Shown here: piece by piece, positions 8,701 to 16,800 of the stretch
Position numbering within the stretch: the stretch's first letter is position 1
Layout of the letters: every line of letters begins with the position of its first letter
Origin: Geodermatophilus sabuli
Lineage (GTDB): Bacteria; Actinomycetota; Actinomycetes; Mycobacteriales; Geodermatophilaceae
Direction: 5' to 3'
Length of the DNA: 64,000 bases
Assembly (NCBI RefSeq): GCF_900215145.1
Contig: NZ_OBDO01000004.1
Coordinates: forward strand, 248,001-312,000
Position numbers and translations under genes: made by a program
Notes under the pieces: generated by a model
What the model saw: the letters and a program-made list of their open reading frames with translations, nothing else
Told to the model about the DNA's origin: nothing
The model's database searches: none

Positions 8701-10190
8701 ACCGCGCCGGTGAGGGCTGTGGTCACCGCGGTGATCTGCTGCTCGACGGTGTCCCGGCGGGCGGCGGCGGTGGCCCGCCTGCTGTCGGTGCTGCGCTGCT
8801 CGGCGCGCAGTCGTCTGCCCTCGGCCGCAGCCGCGGTCGCTTCGGCGGTGGTTTCGGCGTCCTGGCCGGCTTCGGTGGCCTGCAGGCTGCGGTAGCGGGT
8901 GCGCAGCGCCAGCGCGGCCTCGTCGCGGCGGTCCCGCTTGGGGGCGTTAGCCTCCTCCTCGGCCTCGAGCTGACGGCGCAGTTCAGCGGCCTGCTCGATG
9001 GCCTCGGACTGCTCGGCCAGCGGGCCGACGGCCTCCCATGCGGCGACGGTGCGCGCGGCGCCGCGGGCGAGCGCGGTCCGCTTCTCCAGCTCTGCGGTTG
9101 CGGCGATGTGCCGAAACCCCTCGGCGCGCAGCAGCAGTTCGTTGCTGATCGCGCCGAGGCGGGTGCGCTCGCGGTCGGCTTCGCGGGACGCTTCTAGCAG
9201 TCCGGGCACCGAGCCGTTGAGCCGCTGCTGGGTGGCGGTGTGCAGGTTGGCGGCTGCGGCGAGCGAGGCGGCGACTGTGTGGGCGTTCTCGGCGGCGTCC
9301 CGGGCGGCGTCCCGGGCGTCGGTGGCGGCCGTGTGCTCGGCGGCGAGCGCGTCGAGCTTGCCGGCGAGCGTCTCGCAGAACTGCGCTCCGAGCTGGTGGC
9401 GGGGCTTGGCGGCGAGGATGTCGGCGACGTCGCGCAGGTTCTTCGCGACGAGGTCGGGTTCGCCGGGGTCGACGGTGAGATCGATGAGCAGGTCGATGAA
9501 CTTGCCCGGGGTGTCGAAGGTGAACAGCTCCGCGACGCCGCCCTCGGAGTGGTTCATCTTCTTTTGGTACCGGAACAGCTGGGGGTCCAGGTGCCGCTCG
9601 GTCAGCGCGGTCATCCACTGGCTGCGCCCCTCGGTGGTCACCAACTGCAGCTGCTGCGGGTACTCGGCGGCCAGGTTGCGCAGCCGCCGCACGTAGCCGG
9701 CGCGGTCGGTCGGCCGGCCGTCGGCTTCGGTCAGCGGGAGCGTGTCGAGGGTGAGGACGCCTGGCGTGGCGGTAAACGCGTAGTAGGTGACCTTCAGCTT
9801 GTCCCGGTTGCGGTCGGGATCGGCCGGCTTGCGCCGGTCCTCCCATTCGTACACCGCGCCGGTGACCAGCCGCTGGCCGTCGTCGAACAGGGCGTCCCCG
9901 CGGCCGTCGGACCACTCGGCGACGGTGTGGCTGGTGTCGCCGTCGGAGACGTAGTCCTCCAGGTACCGCTTGACGGTCGCACCCAGGAAGTCTCGGCGCA
10001 GTGGGAGGACGAGGGCGAAGAACAGGCTGAGCAGGCTGCTCTTGCCGCCGCCGTTGCGCAGCCAGAGGATCGAGTCCAGCGGGTCGCCTCCGGCTGCAGC
10101 GGGGGCAGCCAGATCCAGGGTGACGTCGTGGAAGCGTGCGGCCCGGTCACCGACGTTGGCCAGACGGACCCTGCTCAGCTGGTAGCTCAC
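5721..10190 (-). CDS. jetC: JetC, SMC/MukB-like ATPase of a Wadjet system
   Basis: A 1,489-residue SMC-like ATPase. Walker A is at 46-52 (N-GGG-K50-S-S), close to the N-terminus as in MukB-type proteins. Long Ala/Glu/Arg-rich coiled-coil stretches fill most of the middle, interrupted near 600-750 by a globular hinge-like segment. The ABC signature SGGEK is at 1363-1367 and Walker B LVLDNP at 1395-1400. JetC is the loop-extruding motor that senses small circular plasmids. The residue after the Walker B aspartate is asparagine (N1399), not the usual catalytic glutamate. The protein is longer than many JetC proteins, so the Wadjet subtype is uncertain. It overlaps jetB and jetD by four bases each. 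Confidence 0.88.
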   Translation of the reverse strand: MSYQLSRVRLANVGDRAARFHDVTLDLAAPAAAGGDPLDSILWLRNGGGKSSLLSLFFALVLPLRRDFLGATVKRYLEDYVSDGDTSHTVAEWSDGRGDALFDDGQRLVTGAVYEWEDRRKPADPDRNRDKLKVTYYAFTATPGVLTLDTLPLTEADGRPTDRAGYVRRLRNLAAEYPQQLQLVTTEGRSQWMTALTERHLDPQLFRYQKKMNHSEGGVAELFTFDTPGKFIDLLIDLTVDPGEPDLVAKNLRDVADILAAKPRHQLGAQFCETLAGKLDALAAEHTAATDARDAARDAAENAHTVAASLAAAANLHTATQQRLNGSVPGLLEASREADRERTRLGAISNELLLRAEGFRHIAATAELEKRTALARGAARTVAAWEAVGPLAEQSEAIEQAAELRRQLEAEEEANAPKRDRRDEAALALRTRYRSLQATEAGQDAETTAEATAAAAEGRRLRAEQRSTDSRRATAAARRDTVEQQITAVTTALTGAVAAGDLPSTDTDPSEHVAAVTAKRESATTRLSDVRAARATRIDERSVLAEQRRAATGRRSAWDSERAALATEHGKLANRAATLAANDRLHELLQLDADIPVDLWADPVRLQATLTRAATDADAAVIAAGVDAAEDIRALDALATTGFLPTTRDAQRVTDALTAAGITARPGWDLLRQVLDDGSRTAALRTPALAALAAGVVVTGDDLGPARQVLTDPALTTVAHVPVATAAQLEAAVHAAPAGWAVAAPTAALFDAGAADTDRADRERRGSSREQAILAWTAQARADRELAAELQKLLTDCPAGHLDALATELREAEQAVDRLDGELADLAAQATALDDDDRADAATEMQLSTLLTDLGGRLARLTGLAAQVATLPGLRAELDELIATVTDLTGHAEQLGAEATEQEQLHTAATERAASARATAVRYGEDAAAITLLGGTPAAERAGAGEVTDDISVPLSTLQSRFATADSDWAQVTANSVLADRLARQIAREAEAARQLAGVPTDVLDLAGELLTRPEGQDVRRRADALTAARETASTASEEVGRADAEVKAAEAAVRDAAAVRERERRAAELEREPVDAADAREQAARYAAAATEASTRTTTLAREAEDARAKALEASSFAGVFGQQVQRLRDAAGPAPLDAPEAADSTPLIVGPYLGSTDDAEALVQATLGELNGAKAAAETARGKVSRAAHAVRDAAAKFTGIEDPLKERFLSDDPEQLAEFAAVRAQNLRDRRQVLLGLLADIGKDQALVVTQVAALVTDVFTTLAGAQRHSKLPGSLGEWSDQQFLTIRFTKPGSDDDLRARISAVIEQIVAEGSKPEGLSLLKRCVHEAVAPRGFTVTVLKPNSSLTVEPLDITMLGKYSGGEKLTVCVALYCTLARLRAVNRGQGHVGGTLVLDNPLGTASHVELLRLQRDVAAAHGVQLVFTTGVEDFGAVGQFPNVLRLRNSPGTLRHRRYVTVAARGGSAVDPDGDEPGITGVRVTRTGAPV

Positions 10191-11047
10191 TGGCTCACCC
10201 CGTCGTCTTGCTGGATGTCATGCTGCTCAGCCTCCTGGTGCCCGGCTTCATCTGGCCCGGCGCCGCCCAGGTCGACCACGTCCTCGAGGCTGATCGGCGG
10301 CTCCGGTGGCACGGTGGCGTCCAAGCCACTGTCGTGCGTGCGCGCCTCGGCAAGCAGCTTGTACGCCTCGTGGCCGCTGAGCTCGCGGACCTGCACGCGG
10401 AAGCGCTCCAGCAGCTGGAACGTCTCCGGGCCGTGGCGTTCGGTAAGGCGGGCCAGGCCCTGGTCGGTCAGCCACTGCAGCACGTTGGTGACCCAGTAGG
10501 TGGTGCAGGCCGGGGTGAGCCGCCCGGTGGTGCGGCCCTTTTCGGCGCGGCGGACGGCGGGCATCCGCTCGTAGGCGCGCCACGCCTCTTCCAGCCCCTC
10601 GTCATCCAACGGCGCGTCGGCGGTCCGTTTGAGATTTTCGCAGGTTTCGCGCAGGAAGCGTTCCAGGTCCGCGACGCGGACGTACCGGACGCGGTCGTCG
10701 TCGAAGTCGGCCGGGGTGGGGTAGGCGTAGGCGGCCACGCCGGCGGTGATCAGGCCGACCAGCAGTCGTTGCTCGACGCCGGCGGTGTTGGGCACGTCGG
10801 CGAGGCGGGCGGCGAACAGTGAGTCGCGGCGTGGGCCGAGGATCAGCCCGAGGTCAGCGGCGTCGGAGAGCACGACGAGGTCCATGCCGTCGAGGACGTA
10901 CCCGGTGGCGGTGCGGAACTCCTGCTCGGTGCGGTAGCGGCCCAGCAGTTGCCGGTACATGGTGTCCGCGGCCGGGTTGAGCTTCGGGCGCAGGGCGCAG
11001 GTGATCAGCATGCCGACCTCGCGCAGATCGGTCGAGGTGACGGTCAC
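10187..11047 (-). CDS. jetB: JetB, MukE-like kleisin-binding subunit of a Wadjet system
   Basis: The start is the GTG at 11047-11045, which overlaps the jetA stop (GTGA) and has AGGAG upstream. The open frame extends further but that part is arginine-rich shadow of jetA. The protein has 286 residues and ends in an acidic Gln/Asp/Glu-rich tail. I see a mixed alpha/beta body compatible with tandem winged helices, including LERFLRET and the segment W-V-T-N-V-L-Q-W-L. In Wadjet, JetB (MukE-like) binds the JetA kleisin and contacts DNA. The assignment rests mainly on size and on its place between jetA and jetC. The stop overlaps the jetC GTG. Confidence 0.8.
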   Translation of the reverse strand: MTVTSTDLREVGMLITCALRPKLNPAADTMYRQLLGRYRTEQEFRTATGYVLDGMDLVVLSDAADLGLILGPRRDSLFAARLADVPNTAGVEQRLLVGLITAGVAAYAYPTPADFDDDRVRYVRVADLERFLRETCENLKRTADAPLDDEGLEEAWRAYERMPAVRRAEKGRTTGRLTPACTTYWVTNVLQWLTDQGLARLTERHGPETFQLLERFRVQVRELSGHEAYKLLAEARTHDSGLDATVPPEPPISLEDVVDLGGAGPDEAGHQEAEQHDIQQDDGVSQ

Positions 11048-12636
11048 GGGCGCTCCTGGTCGGGTTCTGCCGGCGCGGGGGGCGGGCTTTGCTGCGCCGG
11101 GGTCTGCTGAGCAAGGCGGTAGAGGTCGGCCTCGGTGCCGGCGACAAGAAGGTCGTCGCCGGCCCAGCCGTCTACGTGCAGCGGGGCACCGTCGGTGTCG
11201 ACGACGGCGACCGGGCCGAGCACAGCGGCTGCGGCGTCGACGGCGGCCGCGGTGTCGGTGACCGCCTCGGGGGCATAGGTCCACAAGACGGCGAGCACGA
11301 GGAACCGCTCGACGTCGGCGGCCGTCACGCCGTCGGGCATGGTGGCGGTCCGCGCGGCGGTCAGCAGGGTGCTCAGGCGCGCCGGCAGGCCGGTGGCGTC
11401 GACGACCGCTGCGGCCGCCGCGATCACTGCGGGCGCGACGGCCGGTGGCTCGTCCTCACCGATCTCCTCGAGGTCCGGCGGAGGCGGGTCCGGTGGGCGT
11501 TCCCGACGGGGTGCCAGCAGGTCCTCCAGCAGGTCCCCCAGGCGGATCAGGCGTGGCGGCCGGGGGCCGGCGGTCAGCTCGGCGAAAGCCTCCGCGGGGT
11601 CTTGGGCGAGCTTGCGCGGGAGGGCCAGCAGCTCGGTGAACGTGGCGCTGACGTCGGGGTTGCCAATCCGGCCGAGCGGCCGGAAGGACTGCCGAGTCTG
11701 TTCTTCGAGGAAGACGTTACGGGCGATAACGATCCGGCCATGCAGCTCGGTGTGCCGGCGGCGGCACTCGTCGAGCAGGGCCGCGATTCGGGCCGCGGTC
11801 GCGGCGACGGGGGCGTCCTCGGCGGTGTCCAGGGCGGTACGGATGTGGTCGAGCAGCTTCTGCTCGGCGGTCAGCCGCTCGGCGATGTGGTCCCGGTTGC
11901 GGGTCAGCAGTTCCGGCACCTCCTCCGACCACCGGTCGGCGACCGACCTGATGTCGCGAACGGTGTCGGTGAGCAGAGCGCGGACTTCCTCGGCGTACCG
12001 GACCGACAGGCCGCGGTTGCGCTCGGCGGCGCGTTCGGCCTGCCCGAACGCGCCGCGTTCCAGCTGCCGGGAGAAGATCAGGTCGTTGGCGGCCTGCTCG
12101 TCCTCGACGTCGAACTCCAGGCCGCCGACCAGAGCGTTGATCGCGTCGGTGGTCGCCCGCAGGACGACGGTGTCGCGGCTGCGGTCTTCGTGTTCCGTGA
12201 CCAGCCGGAACTCCAGGGTCAGGGCCCGGTGGGTGATCTGGTCGGCCTCGAGCGCGTAGTCCGACACTCGGTATCGGAACGGCGCCTCCCGCTCTCGACG
12301 GTTCAGCAGGGTGTCCAGGACGTGTTCGGCGACCTCGTCGTGCTCGGTTGCGGGCCGATGCGGGTGCGAGGCCGCGGCCAGCCGTGTGAGGACGTCGACA
12401 GCCTCGTCATAGGTGAGCTCGTCGTCGAACCCCTGCCGCGCGATGATCGCGTCGACGGCAGCCAGCGCCAAAGTTGGCAGGTCGTACCGCTGTTCGGCCC
12501 ACGTCTGCCGGCCGGCGTCACCGGCCAACGGTCGGCCGCGCAGCAGGGCACGGACCCGATCACCGAAGGCGGTGTCGAAGACCGCACGGCTCTCGCTGGT
12601 CGTGCCGGGCGGAGCTGACCGACTCGGCTCGAACAT
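11044..12636 (-). CDS. jetA: JetA, MukF-like kleisin of a Wadjet system
   Basis: First gene of the jetABCD operon, 530 residues from the ATG at 12636. Two in-frame GTGs lie just upstream, but the AAGGGGGG ribosome-binding site is best spaced for the ATG. The N-terminal 120 residues look like winged-helix folds. A long helical middle follows (about 150-300, EEVRALLTDTVRDI and onward), then an acidic/proline-rich linker near 370-400 and a C-terminal winged-helix-like end. This is the layout of a MukF-type kleisin linking JetC heads. A damage-type promoter candidate lies about 60 bp upstream. The name rests on operon context plus architecture. Confidence 0.82.
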   Translation of the reverse strand: MFEPSRSAPPGTTSESRAVFDTAFGDRVRALLRGRPLAGDAGRQTWAEQRYDLPTLALAAVDAIIARQGFDDELTYDEAVDVLTRLAAASHPHRPATEHDEVAEHVLDTLLNRREREAPFRYRVSDYALEADQITHRALTLEFRLVTEHEDRSRDTVVLRATTDAINALVGGLEFDVEDEQAANDLIFSRQLERGAFGQAERAAERNRGLSVRYAEEVRALLTDTVRDIRSVADRWSEEVPELLTRNRDHIAERLTAEQKLLDHIRTALDTAEDAPVAATAARIAALLDECRRRHTELHGRIVIARNVFLEEQTRQSFRPLGRIGNPDVSATFTELLALPRKLAQDPAEAFAELTAGPRPPRLIRLGDLLEDLLAPRRERPPDPPPPDLEEIGEDEPPAVAPAVIAAAAAVVDATGLPARLSTLLTAARTATMPDGVTAADVERFLVLAVLWTYAPEAVTDTAAAVDAAAAVLGPVAVVDTDGAPLHVDGWAGDDLLVAGTEADLYRLAQQTPAQQSPPPAPAEPDQERP

Positions 12637-12694
12637 CACCACCCCCCTTCTCGCGGGTCACCGTTCACCCCGGCCGTCTGGGGGGAGTTGCCGG

Positions 12695-12717
12695 AGTGAA
12701 CCATGCGGCACGGACAA
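12695..12717 (-). promoter_or_regulatory. Candidate damage-type promoter of jetABCD
   Basis: On the minus strand TTGTCCGTG is followed after 8 nt by TTCACT. The published actinobacterial RecA-independent damage promoter is TTGTCRGTG-N8-TANNNT. The nonamer matches at 8 of 9 positions and the hexamer has one mismatch (T for A). It ends 58 nt before the jetA ATG. It also overlaps the start of the small divergent plus-strand gene. Confidence 0.4.
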
Positions 12718-12873
12718 GATCCGCTGGGTCGGTGCACTCCGATCGATCACTCAGACGGGGCGCTAGCGCGCCCCGAACATCCGCTGGAGTACGCGGCCAA
12801 GCCCGAGGCGGAGCGGTACTACCAGAGCTTCTCCAGCTGGCCGGACGGCATGCGCGGCGAGCCAGCGCGCTGA
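12703..12873 (+). CDS. Small protein of unknown function (56 aa)
   Basis: A 57-codon frame starts with an ATG preceded by GGAG at a spacing of 8 nt. The product is polar with an aromatic cluster (EAERYYQSFSSW) and ends in MRGEPAR. Codon use in the second half is typical of the region. It is divergent from jetA with its start inside the jetA promoter candidate. I recognise no family; it may be a small accessory protein or the tail of a lost gene. Confidence 0.4.
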   Translation: MRHGQDPLGRCTPIDHSDGALARPEHPLEYAAKPEAERYYQSFSSWPDGMRGEPAR

Positions 12874-12937
12874 CCTAATCGCAACGACCAACAGGCCAAG
12901 CTGGGCACTTGGGGACAGAAGCGCCCCGGTGCCCAGG

Positions 12938-13291
12938 TCAGCTGCGCAGATGCCTGTACAGCGACGGTCGGGCGCAGCCGGCCGCGCGGGCGACGTCCGC
13001 CAAAGTGTGCCCTGCCCCGGCGGCCTGGCGGATGAGCGCTGACCAGCGGTCGTTCAGCACGCGGTACGCGGCCCAGGCCGCCATCTGCTCGGCGGATCCC
13101 CGGCCGTGCATCGCGGTCAGGTCGGCCATGCGCCGGCGAGCCCGCCTGCGGTCGGCGCCGACGTCGCGTAGCTCGGCCAGGCCGCGGCTCGGCTGCTCGG
13201 CATCCAGGGCGGGACCGTAGCCGCATGGCGATGGGGGGGTTCGCCCCCGTGGATCGGTCAGTCGAGCAGTCGCAAGGCGCTGGCGGGCCAC
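12938..13291 (-). CDS. Small helix-turn-helix protein
   Basis: The open frame gives up to 117 residues. The first 30 are low-complexity and the start is unsure: the GTG at 13291 would overlap the upstream gene by 34 nt, and an internal ATG at about 13129 would give a 63-residue protein. The C-terminus is a clear helix-turn-helix, LADVARAAGCARPSLYRHLR, reminiscent of short recombinase- or TetR-like recognition helices. The preceding helix has a string of alanines (EQMAAWAAYRVL). It may regulate its neighbours. It appears to be co-transcribed with the 87-residue gene upstream. Confidence 0.5.
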   Translation of the reverse strand: MARQRLATARLTDPRGRTPPSPCGYGPALDAEQPSRGLAELRDVGADRRRARRRMADLTAMHGRGSAEQMAAWAAYRVLNDRWSALIRQAAGAGHTLADVARAAGCARPSLYRHLRS

Positions 13292-13521
13292 CAGCCGAGC
13301 TCTGCGCCGGAGAAGAACGACTCACCGGTCCATAGGGTGGCCAACCCCAGCCAGGTGCCGTCCTCCAGCTGCATGCGGCCCCACAGCCAGCCGACCACCT
13401 TGCGCTCGTCCCCGGTCGTGAGGGCGACTGGTCCCGGCGGTCGCACGTGACCTGTGCGGGGTCGGGCCAGCGCGGCCTCCAGCTCGGAGCCGAGCTGCTC
13501 GTCCGGCGTCGGCGCCCACAC
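13258..13521 (-). CDS. Hypothetical protein (87 aa)
   Basis: The GTG at 13521 is the only start in the frame after an upstream TGA. The product is compact and acidic, with a beta-rich C-terminal half (KVVGWLWGRMQLEDGTWLGL, then LWTGESFFSGAELGWW). The many tryptophans suggest a small folded beta domain. I do not recognise the family. It overlaps the HTH gene downstream and lies between the Wadjet and DISARM-like operons, so an accessory or regulatory role is possible. Confidence 0.55.
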   Translation of the reverse strand: MWAPTPDEQLGSELEAALARPRTGHVRPPGPVALTTGDERKVVGWLWGRMQLEDGTWLGLATLWTGESFFSGAELGWWPASALRLLD

Positions 13522-13586
13522 CGCGTCGACGCTAGGGCCGGAAGCCCCCTGTCATCGGCGCGTCTTCGCACGCATGTTCGACACAC

Positions 13587-13609
13587 TTGTCCGAGGCGCC
13601 GCCTACGGT
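13587..13609 (+). promoter_or_regulatory. Damage-type promoter candidate of the AbiEi stub
   Basis: TTGTCCGAG, 8 nt, TACGGT. The hexamer ends 7 nt before the ATG at 13617, as expected of a leaderless transcript. Layout and spacing are the same as in the two 176-bp repeats at 31.8 and 38.8 kb. Confidence 0.5.
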
Positions 13610-13616
13610 CCGCGGC

Positions 13617-13733
13617 ATGAGCGTCGATGCACTGCGGCAGTTCGCCGCCGACCACCACGGCGTCATCACCGATGAGGACGCCGTAGCTCTCGGTGTGCAT
13701 GGGCGCCGCGGTCCTCCGCGTTTCGGTAGCTGA
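13617..13733 (+). pseudogene. N-terminal stub of an AbiEi-type antitoxin/regulator
   Basis: A 38-residue frame begins MSVDALRQFAADHHG-VITDEDAVALGV, which matches the N-terminal winged-helix start of AbiEi-like type IV antitoxins of actinobacteria. It then diverges into Gly/Arg-rich sequence and stops. Full-length relatives have 200-300 residues. The stub keeps a leaderless promoter arrangement, so it may be transcribed. I take it as a truncated gene left when the DISARM-like operon was inserted or rearranged. Confidence 0.5.
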
Positions 13734-13744
13734 GCGCTGCGGTT

Positions 13745-13767
13745 CTGTCACCGCCAGCGGCTACGGT
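13745..13767 (+). promoter_or_regulatory. Promoter candidate of the DISARM-like operon, damage-type
   Basis: CTGTCACCG, 8 nt, TACGGT lies 43 nt upstream of the TTG start at 13811. The core TGTC, the purine after it and the TAnnnT hexamer agree with the actinobacterial damage-promoter consensus at the correct spacing. The last three bases of the nonamer agree only in the final G. Confidence 0.45.
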
Positions 13768-13810
13768 CGAACGGCTCCGCTCGCCCGGCACCGCTCCAGG
13801 AGGCTCCTAG

Positions 13811-16800
13811 TTGGCTCAGAACCGACGCCGTCGTCCCGTCCGCGGCCGCGCTCCGGGGCACGTGCACGAGCACACTCCACTGCCGGCCAAGCCGGAGGAG
13901 TGGCCGTCGGGCCGCGAGATCGCCGCCGTGTGCGACATCGAGAACCTTACGGCCACAGCCATCGGCGCGGTCACCGCCGATGATCTCCTGCGGGCGCTCA
14001 AGACGATGCCTCCGCACCACCAGCATTTCGTGCTCAGCGCCCTCGGGCTGCGCAAGGCCGCGACCATCAACCGGGGCATGGCCGCGCAGCTGCTCGCCCG
14101 TCTGCGGGGCGGTGAACCGGGCGCGCGCACGGAGCTGTTGCGCGACGTCATCTCCCCGGTCATCTCCGCCCTCGACGGTGGGGCCTCACCCGAGCAGTGG
14201 TCGGCAATGCTCGGCAGCGACGACCGCGCGGCCCTGGACGCGTTCGCGGCGCGACCGGCGGTCTCCGACACCCTCGCCGTCGCCGTTCGGACGTTCAGCC
14301 CCGCGCTGCTCGCCGCAGGACTGACCGCGGCAATCAACGCCGACACCGCCGCCTCGGCGATCGCGCTGGCCCTCCTCGCCGCCGACTACGACGCGGCGCG
14401 GGAAGCGCACGCCGCGCTTCTCCCCGAGCATCCGCAGCTGCCCGCCATCCCCACCTCCACGCTGGCGGAGCTGCTGCCCGCGGAGCGTCTGGCCCGACTC
14501 GGCGTGCCCAAGAGCGACATCACCGCCGAGGAGCTCGCCGACCTCCTCGATGACCTGCTCGGCGACGAAGAGAAGGCCGGCGAGCCCGAAGGCGAACAGC
14601 CCACTGGCGATACCGGTCCCCTCTTCGCGGGTGCGATCTCCGAGGACGACGTCCAGCGCACCTTGGCGGCGGCGGAGCGGCGGGTGAACGCACCGACGAC
14701 GGCCGCCGGCGAGCATGCGGCGATCATGGAGCGCGCCGCGGACCTGCTCGCCGAGTGGTCCGACGTCACCGCGGTAGCCGGGCGCGTGCTGCATGCACTG
14801 CAGGCCGGTGACATTCCGTCGCCACCCGCTGTCCTGCAGGTGCTGAACTTCGCCGCCTTCGGTCAGGCCGTCGTCAACAAGCTGCAGCGCGCCGTCGGCA
14901 CCGGCGTCCTCCCGACCCGCGACGGCGTGGACCAGGCACTCACCGCCCTCGAGGAGCGTGAGGCCAACGCGTCCGAGGACGTGTGGCTCCGACGTCTCAC
15001 CATGCTGCAGGGCCCGCCCGCGCTCGACGATGCGCTCGACGACGTTCGAGTGGCCGCCGCCGACGCTCTCGCCGACAGCAGCATCGCCCGGGACGACCTA
15101 CGCGGCCTGTGGCGGCTGCTGGAGCTGACGGCCGCCGCCCGGCGCGGTGAGCACATGGACTTCGCCGAGCTGGCCGCTGCCCAGAGTGGCGCGAATGCCG
15201 CCTGGCCCAATGCTGGCGCGGTCATCACCGCGGCCGCGGTCGGCGCGGTACATCTCCCGGAGGAGACCGCCGCTCCCGCAGCGACCGGACTCGAGCCGGG
15301 CACGAAGGGAGGGCCTGCTCGCGACTCGTCCACCGCAACCACCGACGACGCGGCCGTTCAGACCCCGGGCCATGACTTCGCGGCCGACCACGAAGTCAAC
15401 ATCGCGCCCACGGCATCCAGCTGCGACGTGCCCGACAGCGACCACAGCGCCCTCGCCGCCGAGCCCAACGCCACCGGAGCCGACGACAGCGAAGGCGCGG
15501 ACATCGACGACGACGACGACGTACCCGGCCACACCGCCGAGGCGTCGGCCGAGCCTGCTGCAGCGTCGACCCTGCCGGCCGAGGAGGGCCTTGCCTCCTA
15601 CGCCTTGAACCCCCGCGACACGAAAGACCTCGACGAGCCCGACGACCTCGAAGACCTCGACGCTCTGCTGGACGCCGGGGCCGGCGCGGCTCTGGCCGCC
15701 GTCAGCGGACCCCGCCGCCGAGCCACTACGCCCCCAGTTCCGCCCACCCCGCTTCTGAGCGCTCCTGTGCCGGCGGCGGCCGCGGACAGCGACGGCGAGG
15801 TGGAGCCCGCGGAGTTGTTGTCCGTCGCGGCCGCGCTGCTACCCGCCGAGCGGTTCGGCCTGGCCGCCGACCTGCTGGAGTCCTCCGGCGCTCCGCAGGC
15901 CCCGGTGGCCGCCCGCCGCCTCACCGCCTACGCCACCCAGCTGACGTCCCCTACTGGGCACCTGGCGTCCGCGTTCGCCGAAACCGCGACGCAGGTGAGC
16001 CGCGACGCGCTCGGTGAGGACCGCGGCGGGCAGCTCCTCGCGCTGGCCGCTGCCGCCCGCGTGGCGCTGCTGGCCCCGTCCGCGGGCCCGGCCAGCGTGC
16101 TGATGGACCTGCTGCCCTGCGTCAGCGAGCGTCCCGCGCTCACCGAGGCGTTGACCGCGTTCGCCGACGCCAGCCGCACCGGCATCGTCGTCCTCGCCGA
16201 GACCGCCGACGTGGTCGGCACGCTGGCCGCAGCCGAGACCGCCGCTGCTGACGCTGCCGCGGCGGCCGCCGAGCTGGTCTCCGGCGCGGCCCGCCGCGTC
16301 ATCAAGTACATCCCCGCCAACGGCGTTTACCAGGCGTGGATGAACCCCGACGGCGACCTCGGCGCGCTACTCACGCAGGTCGCGGCCAACGACCCGTCCA
16401 CTGTCGCCGCCGTCCGTGACGCCGTCGTGAAGCTCCGCGGCAAGGCGAACAAGGCCATCGACACGACCTTCGCCGCGCAGCGGCGCAACAACTCCAACCG
16501 GATCGTTGCTGGCTCCCGCAGCTCGCTGGTGGCCCGCTGGGAGGAAGCGGTCGAGCTCGCTGCCCGCTGGACCGCCCTGGCGGAGCGGGTCACCGAGCGG
16601 CAGGCGGCGATCGCCGCCGGCGCCTGGCAGGCTGGCCCGCTCACCAAGCTGCGGCATCGCGTCGGAGCGGTGCGCGAGGACGCGCTCGTCGAGCTCGCCG
16701 CGGTGCAGAAGCGGGAGGAGCCGATCGCCGCTGCCGCCGTGGAGGCAGCACGGGAGCTGATCGCCGAGGCCTTCGCCATCTGCGACGGCGGCGTCCCCGA

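Noticed and set aside
5829-9197. 1,122-codon open frame on the plus strand opposite jetC
   Set aside because: Gly/Arg/Val-rich composition typical of antisense frames in GC-rich DNA; jetC on the other strand has clear motifs throughout.
10854-11284. Longer jetB with an Arg-rich N-terminus
   Set aside because: The extra part is a shadow of jetA; GTG at 11047 overlaps the jetA stop and has AGGAG.
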